From Symbiodinium natans (taxonomy: Eukaryota > Sar > Dinophyceae > Suessiales > Symbiodiniaceae): 64,000 nt of DNA. Below are positions 42,162-49,318 of the stretch, piece after piece; the stretch's first letter is position 1, and each line of letters begins with the position of its first letter. The notes under the pieces were generated by a model, which worked only from the letters and a program-made list of their open reading frames with translations, was not told the DNA's origin and made no database searches. The stretch spans positions 62,001 through 126,000 of the forward strand of contig CAJNDS010000395.1 in assembly GCA_905221605.1 (NCBI GenBank), read 5' to 3'. The position numbers and the translations under genes were made by a program.

Positions 42162-42953
42162 ATGAGCCGTGATTATAAGAACGGGAAAATCTATTGCATT
42201 AGAAATAATATAACTGATGATATTTATGTAGGAAGCAGTTGTGAAAAATACTTGTCTAAAAGATGGGTAAAACATAAATCAAGTATGAACAATGAAAGAG
42301 ATAAAACTATACCATTGTATCAGAAAATGAACGAGTTAGGTGTAGAGAACTTCTACATAGAACTAATTGAGAACTACCCTTGTGAAAATAATGATGAGTT
42401 AAGGGCAAGAGAAAAGCATTACATAAGAGAAATGGCAACATTAAACAAGAGAATAGAAACGAGAACTGTTAAAGAATGGAAGGAAGACAATAAAGAACAT
42501 ATACAAGAATGGAAGAAACAACATTATCAAGAGCATAAGGAAGAAATTAATGAAAAGGCGAAGAAATACAGAGAAGAGAACCCTGACAAGGTCAAACAAC
42601 AAAAGAAAGATTATTACGAACAAAACAAGGACAAAATACAGGCATACGGAAAAGGTTATAGGGAAAATAACCAAGATTTAATAAAAGAGCGGAAGAAAGA
42701 CTACTATGAAAGAAATAAAGACTATGTAAAAGCCAAATCAAAAGCCTATATAGAAGACAACCAAGAAGCAGATAAACAACGCAAAAAAGACTACTATGAA
42801 AGAAATAAGGACAAGCTTATAAAAAACAACAACGAGAGAGCAAAGGAAAAAATAACTTGTGAATGTGGAGAAGTTATATGTAAAGGTAGTATTTCAAGAC
42901 ATATAAAAAGACAAAGACATCAAACATATCTAAACCAACAAAACGAAAATTAA
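42162..42953 (+). CDS. GIY-YIG endonuclease with C-terminal zinc finger (third)
   Basis: 263 residues from ATG 42162; a GTG two codons upstream is less likely. Catalytic domain ~1-95 is close to the first copy: KIYCIRNNITDDIYVGSSCE, KRWVKHKSS and RAREKHYIRE. Charged repeats with the unit KKDYYE(Q/R)NKD follow several times, then CECGEVICKGSISRH, a C2H2-like finger. It lies just after the capsid gene and 39 bp before the fibre gene. DNA nuclease by family; the target is unknown. Confidence 0.88.
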   Translation: MSRDYKNGKIYCIRNNITDDIYVGSSCEKYLSKRWVKHKSSMNNERDKTIPLYQKMNELGVENFYIELIENYPCENNDELRAREKHYIREMATLNKRIETRTVKEWKEDNKEHIQEWKKQHYQEHKEEINEKAKKYREENPDKVKQQKKDYYEQNKDKIQAYGKGYRENNQDLIKERKKDYYERNKDYVKAKSKAYIEDNQEADKQRKKDYYERNKDKLIKNNNERAKEKITCECGEVICKGSISRHIKRQRHQTYLNQQNEN

Positions 42954-42975
42954 ATTAACATTGTTAAATTAATTA

Positions 42976-42979
42976 TCTA
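42976..42979 (+). promoter_or_regulatory. TCTA motif before the fibre gene
   Basis: In the loop of a 9-bp palindrome (AAATTAATT-ATCTA-AATTAATTT), 13 bases before the ATG at 42993. Confidence 0.45.
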
Positions 42980-42992
42980 AATTAATTTAATA

Positions 42993-45560
42993 ATGGTTCT
43001 TACTTTAAACAACACAAATACACTTACAGCAGATAATGTTATTGTCGGTGGAACGGACATTTCACAGTTGTTTGCTTCTAAATCTGAACTGACCAGCATC
43101 AACACAGCAAACACAACGGACATAGCAACAAACACCGCAGACATAGCAGTTTTAAACACGAAACAGCTTCAAAACTTTCAGAATATTAGTTCAATAACAC
43201 ATTTATTAAACACAGACTACCAAACAAACGCCACCTTAACGAGCACCTTTTACAATAAAACAGAAATAGACACAACTTTTACGAATTATTATACATCCAC
43301 ACAAATAGACACTAATTTAACTACTAATTATCAAAATAATACATTATTAGCAACAAATTTCTACAATAAAGGCGAGGTGGATACCTTAATAGCGGGAGCG
43401 GGAGGAGGCGACACCTATACAACAACGGAAATAGATAACTTGCTTGCTTTAAGAGTTCCGTTAAGTGATTTTACTAATAGATTTAGTGCTAATCCTATTA
43501 TTGATTGTAGCGCCCCGACCGTTATTCATAGCGGTTTAACGTTAAATAATTCAACAGTAAATATAAGTCCAGTAGCAGGGTTGGTATTTAGTAATCAAAC
43601 AGGCGGGGGTGATAAAGTTTTAGCAGAGTTTAAAAATGCAACGAGTTATATAACTTTACAAGGAGATAAAATATTTTGTAACAATACATCAGACGATGCT
43701 ATTAAACAATTAGATTTAACAAATAATAATGCAGGTTATAAAATGTCAGGAAAGATAGAAACACCGGCAGGTGGTCTAGTAGTAGAAAATACAGCAGACG
43801 CTAATTTATCTTTTACGGTTCGGAACACTGATAATTATTTTACCTTTAATAATGACAGTATTGATTGTTATAATTCTGTTGATGATACAGGTAGAATATT
43901 AAATCTAAATAATAATGCTAATCAATATGTTAAATCACATTCATTATTAGTAGATACAGGAGCAAATACATTAACAGGTGGTTATACACTAGATGTTGTA
44001 GATAGTGCTATTGTTAGACAAAATTTAAGAGTAAATGGTTTAATGGAATTTACGGATGCGAACACAACATTAGACAGATATGTAAATGCTACGAAAGTTA
44101 ATACATCGCTGGATATTAGAACTGATGAAGACGCTTTAAGATTAATGACAGGAACAGCAACAGATGGAGATACTAATACACATTTAGAATGTGATAAAGC
44201 AAATAGTAAAACAGTTTTTTATAAAGATACAGATTTTAGAGGTAATTTAGATTTAACAAATTCAACAGGTGATATTCTACTACCTACAGCGGGGTTTGAT
44301 ATGTTTAGAAATAGTGGAGATGCTAATTATAATTTAAGAATTAGGGACACACAAGGAGTATTTGAATTTAAGAACAGAAATTTTAGATGTATGAACCCGA
44401 GTAATCCAGCAAACGGAACGGAAATGATTTTACACGACACAGGAGGCGATTATAGATTACGCATTGGAAGCACAACAACAGCAACAGTAGGAATAGGAAG
44501 AGCGTATAATTTTTCATATCATTTAACAGTAGGCGGTGTAAGTAATTTTAACGAAACGAGAGTGGAAAATGACGCAACATTTTTAGGACAACAGTTATTA
44601 AGCACTGATGGAAGAATATTTCAAAGAGCAGACGTTAATAATTCATTGAATGTAATATCAACAGAAGAAATTAATTTTAGTCTTCAAACTGATAGAACGA
44701 CCGATCCTACAACAGGAACAATAGCAGTCCAGTTAAATGACACTAACGGAATAACATTAAACAGAGCAGTTACAAATAATCTTACTTTTAATAGCATAGG
44801 AAATATCGTTGGTGAAAGCGATGTTGTTAGTTGGGGGCGTTTTATGTTTCAAAATAGTAGCGAATTAAAAGAAGTGTTGGACGGTCAATATAAATTATTT
44901 GTTAGAAATGGCGATACATTAGGTGATATTAATTTAACAGTTGGTTTAGAATCATCAACGCCAGAAATTAAAATAACAGATGGTAAAGTTAAGATGAATA
45001 ATTTAGAATTAACACAAGAAACAATAAGCACCGTAGACCAGATACAGTTTTTAAATACCGATGCAGGTGGCGAATATGCATTTTATTTTGGTAGTGTTTC
45101 AGTATCAAATGATGTATTTTCAATTTCACCAAGTGGTATTCTCGTTAATGGAGATATTGAATATACTGGGTCTTTAATTCCAAGTTCTGATAAACGATTG
45201 AAAAAAGATATTAAGGAACTTAACCAAAAAAAGGCAGTGGAATTAGTTAAATACATTGTTCCAAAAACATATCATTTTATTGATAACAGACAACAAGGTA
45301 AATCGTGTGTTGGGTTTATTGCTAATGATTTTATGGAAACGAAGAAGATGCCAGAAGAATGGCAAAATATAGTTAAAGAAGGCAAAGATGGATATTTAAA
45401 ATTCGATTATACAACAACTACGCCAATTTTATGGAGTGCTTTACAGGCAACAATGAATGAAGTAGAAGAATTAAAAGATTTAGTGAAAACAATGAAAAAA
45501 GAAATGGCAACAATGAAAGGAGAAATAACAAAGTTGAAGAATGAAATTAAAGGAAAATGA
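42993..45560 (+). CDS. Virion fibre/spike protein with C-terminal S74 intramolecular chaperone
   Basis: 855 residues. The first ~140 are Thr/Asn-rich with a repeat-like pattern (NTTDIATNTADIAVLNTK) suggesting a trimeric coiled stalk. Then come ~550 residues of beta-rich repeats typical of fibres. The end has SSDKRLKKDIKEL at 731-743, the hallmark of the S74 endosialidase-type chaperone. This domain trimerises the fibre and cuts itself off at the Ser-Asp site. A last ~45-residue coiled coil (EVEELKDLVKTMKKEM) follows. Likely host-attachment protein. The link to host range is inference. Confidence 0.85.
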   Translation: MVLTLNNTNTLTADNVIVGGTDISQLFASKSELTSINTANTTDIATNTADIAVLNTKQLQNFQNISSITHLLNTDYQTNATLTSTFYNKTEIDTTFTNYYTSTQIDTNLTTNYQNNTLLATNFYNKGEVDTLIAGAGGGDTYTTTEIDNLLALRVPLSDFTNRFSANPIIDCSAPTVIHSGLTLNNSTVNISPVAGLVFSNQTGGGDKVLAEFKNATSYITLQGDKIFCNNTSDDAIKQLDLTNNNAGYKMSGKIETPAGGLVVENTADANLSFTVRNTDNYFTFNNDSIDCYNSVDDTGRILNLNNNANQYVKSHSLLVDTGANTLTGGYTLDVVDSAIVRQNLRVNGLMEFTDANTTLDRYVNATKVNTSLDIRTDEDALRLMTGTATDGDTNTHLECDKANSKTVFYKDTDFRGNLDLTNSTGDILLPTAGFDMFRNSGDANYNLRIRDTQGVFEFKNRNFRCMNPSNPANGTEMILHDTGGDYRLRIGSTTTATVGIGRAYNFSYHLTVGGVSNFNETRVENDATFLGQQLLSTDGRIFQRADVNNSLNVISTEEINFSLQTDRTTDPTTGTIAVQLNDTNGITLNRAVTNNLTFNSIGNIVGESDVVSWGRFMFQNSSELKEVLDGQYKLFVRNGDTLGDINLTVGLESSTPEIKITDGKVKMNNLELTQETISTVDQIQFLNTDAGGEYAFYFGSVSVSNDVFSISPSGILVNGDIEYTGSLIPSSDKRLKKDIKELNQKKAVELVKYIVPKTYHFIDNRQQGKSCVGFIANDFMETKKMPEEWQNIVKEGKDGYLKFDYTTTTPILWSALQATMNEVEELKDLVKTMKKEMATMKGEITKLKNEIKGK

Positions 45561-45562
45561 TA

Positions 45563-45590
45563 AATAATATTATGGTTAAATAATATTATT
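45563..45590. terminator. AT hairpin between convergent fibre and ATPase genes
   Basis: Arms AATAATATT (45563-45571) and AATATTATT (45582-45590). It lies right after the fibre stop and 13 bases before the ATPase stop. Confidence 0.45.
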
Positions 45591-45603
45591 AATCTTTAAA
45601 CGT

Positions 45604-46407
45604 TTATTCACTGTGGTCAATTGCAATATATTTTTCAAATCTCACCATAAACATTTTATTTATATCAGGTTGCATTAAATTGACAAAAAGAAAGCTAAAA
45701 GGTTCTTCTGTGGCAATATTGTAAATCTCTAATAAAAGTTGCTTTGCTTGATGTAGGCTCTTCATATCTGACATTGCTTTTTTACTGATTAAAACACCTG
45801 CTAATTCATCTAAAACACTCTCCACTTCTTTATAGTTTCTTAATTTAAAAAATATTAATTGTCTTGAATTTGTCCTTATAGTCGTGCTTAATCCGTTATA
45901 CTTTTGCGATGAACTGATTATATTCACCCCGAAATGGCGGGCTTTGATATAAAGAGCATTCAGTAAATTATTATGTTTTGCAAAACTCGCCTGATCTATG
46001 AAGTCATCTACCAAAAAGAGCACTGAATACAATTTATTAAATCCATTCTTCTTTTGATATTCATTAATCTTATGTTGCAGATCTAAAACCTTTTGCATTT
46101 CGTCAATGTTGAATGTGTCAAAATAAACTTTCTCCTTCTTTGTATCAACATTTAAATCATTTTCAATATATTTCTTCACAGGTGTCCAAACTGGGTCTAA
46201 ATCAATAGAACTAGACCATATGAAGATACGACTAAAACAACCTTTATAAATGTCTAATATTAAATTGGAAAGAAGAACGGTTTTACCAGACCCCGACTGA
46301 CCTGTTATAACCATTGAGAAAGGAATTCGTGGAGCAACGTCGTATTTACTTTGTGTGAATGCGTATTCTTTTGTTTTATATGCTTTTACTATTGGAATAT
46401 TACTCAT
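45604..46407 (-). CDS. A32-like genome-packaging ATPase (FtsK/HerA superfamily)
   Basis: 267 residues. Walker A GQSGSGKT at 36-43 and Walker B LFLVDDF at 130-136, followed by the sensor-like IISSSQKYNGLSTTIRTNSR. The size and motif spacing match the packaging ATPases of Polintons, virophages and large DNA viruses. It pumps genome DNA into the preformed capsid. It starts ten bases after a TCTA motif and converges with the fibre gene. Intact. Confidence 0.92.
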   Translation of the reverse strand: MSNIPIVKAYKTKEYAFTQSKYDVAPRIPFSMVITGQSGSGKTVLLSNLILDIYKGCFSRIFIWSSSIDLDPVWTPVKKYIENDLNVDTKKEKVYFDTFNIDEMQKVLDLQHKINEYQKKNGFNKLYSVLFLVDDFIDQASFAKHNNLLNALYIKARHFGVNIISSSQKYNGLSTTIRTNSRQLIFFKLRNYKEVESVLDELAGVLISKKAMSDMKSLHQAKQLLLEIYNIATEEPFSFLFVNLMQPDINKMFMVRFEKYIAIDHSE

Positions 46408-46417
46408 TAATAATATT

Positions 46418-46421
46418 TAGA
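46418..46421 (-). promoter_or_regulatory. TCTA motif before the packaging ATPase
   Basis: Part of a perfect 16-bp palindrome TAGAAATTAATTTCTA (46418-46433). Ten bases before the start at 46407. Confidence 0.45.
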
Positions 46422-46622
46422 AATTAATTTCTATTAAATGATGGTGTTTATTGTCACCCGTTGCGAGCCCCCCTGTCAATATTCTATACTGTTATAAATA
46501 CTTACTAGCGAACAGAGTAAGACATTATAACATCTAATTCAGAATTCGTTTGTTGAAGCAGGAACAACACCATTAAATCTTAAAGCAATTGTTAATAATT
46601 ATTTTTAATTATTAATAATATA

Positions 46623-47006
46623 ATGAGTGATGACGGTAAGTCTGATAAGAACGGATTTCGCATTGATACAAAAGGTATCTCTTGCATTCCGTGTAGATGT
46701 AAAAAACAGTTTTATCATAAGGAAACGAAAACAACCACAGAAAACAATGTAACAACAACTAACACCATTGAAGACAGGAGAAATATTAAGTTCGGTTCTG
46801 GAAGACATACTTCACCTGATGAAATTTTCAAGCCGGAGAGTGTTTTACAAAGCGGAAGCGTTGAGATATGCGATAATGGATGGGGGTCAAAAGGTGTTAC
46901 GCCGGAAGAACTGGAAGAAAGAGTTGATAAGCTGGAAACATCTGTTGAAGAAATAAAGAAGGAAGTTGAAGAAGTAAAGTTGCAAAAAGTGATAATAAGT
47001 TTGTAA
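46623..47006 (+). CDS. Viral protein with Cys cluster and C-terminal coiled coil
   Basis: 127 residues. CIPCRCKKQF near 21-30 is a small Cys cluster. A Thr/Asn-rich stretch (TKTTTENNVTTTNTIEDRR) follows, and the last ~35 residues (LEERVDKLETSVEEIKKEVE) form a clear coiled coil. No family recognised. It might be a spike or scaffold accessory, as it lies near the fibre and ATPase genes. Confidence 0.65.
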   Translation: MSDDGKSDKNGFRIDTKGISCIPCRCKKQFYHKETKTTTENNVTTTNTIEDRRNIKFGSGRHTSPDEIFKPESVLQSGSVEICDNGWGSKGVTPEELEERVDKLETSVEEIKKEVEEVKLQKVIISL

Positions 47007-47017
47007 AATAATATAAT

Positions 47018-47266
47018 ATGAAGAAAGAAGATTTTAATATTGATTTTAATGAAAAGCCTAGAATAACAGGAGACGAAGGTAAAATAAATAAGCAATGTGG
47101 AAAGTGTGGTGGATTTAAGAACTTGTCAGAGTTTAAGCATAAGACGAAAAACGGTCGTATGAATAAAACGTGTAGAAGATGTTTAGAGATGTCGCATATG
47201 TATCATATAAAACATTTACTTCTGGCTCAGGATAGGATTATAGCAGAGGAATTAGATGAGCGTTAA
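47018..47266 (+). CDS. Small zinc-ribbon protein
   Basis: 82 residues. CGKCGGFKNLSEFKHKTKNG ... CRRC is a CxxC...CxxC ribbon like the N-terminal half of the terminal-repeat protein. With the next gene (C2H2 finger) it looks like the two halves of that protein encoded separately. Confidence 0.65.
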   Translation: MKKEDFNIDFNEKPRITGDEGKINKQCGKCGGFKNLSEFKHKTKNGRMNKTCRRCLEMSHMYHIKHLLLAQDRIIAEELDER

Positions 47267-47292
47267 ACAAATGTTGAATAAAGATTGTAGTA

Positions 47293-47526
47293 ATGGAAAA
47301 CGTATCTTTATATGTAAATCATCGTTGTATGTTATGTGATAAAGTTATTCATAAATACAAATTTTTGAGTAGGCACCTGAATAGCAAAATGCATAAGCAG
47401 AAGATGGAAGAAATAGAACGAGAAAGAGAAATTATGAAAGTTATGAATAAAACAGATAAATTGAGAGAGCTAGATGAGAGAATGGAAAACATAATTGTTA
47501 GTTACAGGGTTCATTTTGAAGATTAG
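47293..47526 (+). CDS. Small C2H2 zinc-finger protein
   Basis: 77 residues. CMLCDKVIHKYKFLSRHLNS...H is a C2H2 finger of the U1/matrin kind, followed by a charged helix. It resembles the C-terminal half of the terminal-repeat protein. It is in a different frame from the preceding ribbon gene, 26 bp away, and ends at the inner edge of the right terminal repeat. Confidence 0.65.
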   Translation: MENVSLYVNHRCMLCDKVIHKYKFLSRHLNSKMHKQKMEEIEREREIMKVMNKTDKLRELDERMENIIVSYRVHFED

Positions 47527-48301
47527 TTTTCATAATAATTAATTATGAAAATTAAATAAGGTTCACGCCCTAGTTCGCGGACAGGGGGTTTGGGTAAGAT
47601 TGTTGGGTTGGGTTCGCCTTGGTGGGGTTTGGGGAAGATTGGGGTTAGGGGCTTTGGTATTGGGGGTTTGGGGTTGATAGGAGAATTGGTAAGGGTTTTT
47701 GGTTGGGGCTTTTGGAAGTTGAGGGTATAGGATAATTGGGTAAGATTGTTTGGTTGGGGCTTTTGGATGTTTGGGGTATAGGATAATTGAAATGTATAGT
47801 TCAATTTCTGATTTTAGTTTAAAGAGAAAGTGTCTTTGTATTATTAGGAGAATGGAGCAGATTGAAGAGGGAAGGAAATTTTGTTCTACGTGTAAGCGTT
47901 ATAGGAACATTGAACATTTTGACGAGGGTTATATGTCTTGTAGGCGGTGTATAGAATATATGCGAGATTATAGGACAATGAACAAGGCAAAGGTTGATGA
48001 ATGGAAGTCAAATTACCGTGAGAGGAACAAGGAGGAGATTGCTTTACGGAATAAAGAATATCGTGAGAAGCACAGGGATGAAAAAAGATTGTATAATTCT
48101 TTGGTGGTTCGCTGTGATGTTTGTGATTGCGAGGTTCGGAAATGTAATCTTGCGAAACATAAGAAAACGAATAAGCATATGGATAAAATGAAAATGATTG
48201 AGGCGGATTAGTTCATATTATGAGCTTATAATATGAATTAATTTTTTTGGCGGGATATTTGGGAGGACGGGTGTTGAACTAGGGCGTCAAGGAGTCTAGC
48301 T
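47524..48301. repeat. Right terminal inverted repeat of the viral element
   Basis: Reverse complement of 27526-28266. It is ~37 bp longer, because of an extra copy of a CAATCTTACCCAA-type segment near 47600-47640. Confidence 0.92.
47750..48211 (+). CDS. Zinc-ribbon/C2H2 protein encoded in the right terminal repeat
   Basis: 153 codons, identical protein to the minus-strand gene at 27616-28077. Ribbon CSTC...CRRC, charged linker, then C2H2-like end. Having a copy at each end, it reads outward toward both borders. Identity of the copies suggests terminal-repeat homogenisation or recent insertion. Confidence 0.75.
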   Translation: MVGAFGCLGYRIIEMYSSISDFSLKRKCLCIIRRMEQIEEGRKFCSTCKRYRNIEHFDEGYMSCRRCIEYMRDYRTMNKAKVDEWKSNYRERNKEEIALRNKEYREKHRDEKRLYNSLVVRCDVCDCEVRKCNLAKHKKTNKHMDKMKMIEAD

Positions 48302-48306
48302 ATATG
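48302..48306. repeat. Right target-site duplication of the viral element
   Basis: ATATG, matching 27521-27525, followed by a poly-C run in host DNA. Confidence 0.8.
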
Positions 48307-49318
48307 ACCCCCCCCCCCCCCCCGACCCGCAGTGGTCTCGAATATGACCCTGTTCCTTCTCCCCCCCACCCCCCCCCGACCTGCAGGAAAGTCGCTTTTT
48401 GCTAGGCAACCGCCCAGGCCCCACTCCTAACGGAGATAGAAACGAAAGCATCGCTACGCTAGCTTTCGTGCCTTCGGCATTCGACATGCTTCGTAACTTG
48501 GAGTGTCGGATTCTGGGGCTCCTAAAGAAGCTGTGTTCAGGGCTCAGGCTTCGGCACGGTGACAGAAAAGGCAGCACACAATGGCAAAAGAGCAGCAGAG
48601 CCGAGACACATCCTGCTGATGCACGCTGTGAAGGAAAGTGGTACGACACCAGAAGCAGCAATGAAACTGACAAGGCATCATCATAGCTGCTTTAGAAGTG
48701 TAGAAGTGGCATGCAGCCTCCTGGCTAAACCAACCGAACGCCCATGCAACCCGCCGAGCGTGCACTCTGCACGCCACTGGCCGCTGCCTAGTTGCCCTCT
48801 CAGGCTTCCAGGAGGGTCTGCCTGCGATCTTCAGTTCAGGCGGGGCTCAAGACTCCGCAACTTGTGTATCTTGTGGCGTACAAGCTCGACCATAACTCGA
48901 AGAGTGTGTTATCGAATGCAGGCAGCACCCTAAACCCTATACCCACACCCTAAACTCTGAACCCTAAACCACCATCCTTGTTCTCAGCTTGCACTCGCGG
49001 TGGCAGTGTCCTGGCTTCGGTGAAGTAGTTCAACTGGAAAAGTTGGGATGTCCCCCTTCTACTAGCAGTCCTTAGTAGGGATTATAATAGGGGGTACTAT
49101 CATCACTATTAAGGACTGGTAGTGACTGGTAGTCTATAAGGGGGGGAAAGCATTGAAGCTGGGAGGCCTTTAGACTTAGAGTGGGCTCATGAAGTTTTTG
49201 GCAAATGGAGCTGGGGCTGATGTCAGTCCTGGCCGACGACTACCCCAAGGCCGAGTTTCCTCGGATTCGCGATGGAACAATACCCCCCCCCCCAAACCCT
49301 AAACCCTAAACCCTAAAC
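48307..49318. other. Host DNA with telomere-like tracts and a fold-back element
   Basis: Poly-C runs at 48308-48323 and 48361-48377. CCCTAAA tracts at 48929-48972 and 49297-49318. Between them lies an inverted-repeat element at ~49051-49146 with CCCCCTT/AAGGGGG ends. No coding frame with support. Confidence 0.6.

Larger units (their letters stand above)
27526..48301. mobile_element. Integrated Polinton-like virus (PLV/Maverick class), ~20.8 kb
   Basis: Bounded by inverted repeats of ~0.75 kb and a short direct duplication. It is AT-rich inside GC-rich DNA. It holds the four hallmarks of the class: retroviral-type integrase, A32-like packaging ATPase, double jelly-roll major capsid protein and single jelly-roll minor capsid protein. 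It also has a fused polymerase/helicase. Genes are packed head to tail or convergently with short AT-rich gaps. No frameshift is visible in any core gene. I found no Ulp1/adenain-type maturation protease and no tyrosine recombinase, which argues for a PLV rather than a typical virophage. Confidence 0.93.

Noticed and set aside
27526-48301. Classification as a virophage
   Set aside because: Retroviral-type integrase, long inverted repeats, no virophage-type protease, and a capsid protein resembling PLVs. The TCTA motif alone is not enough.
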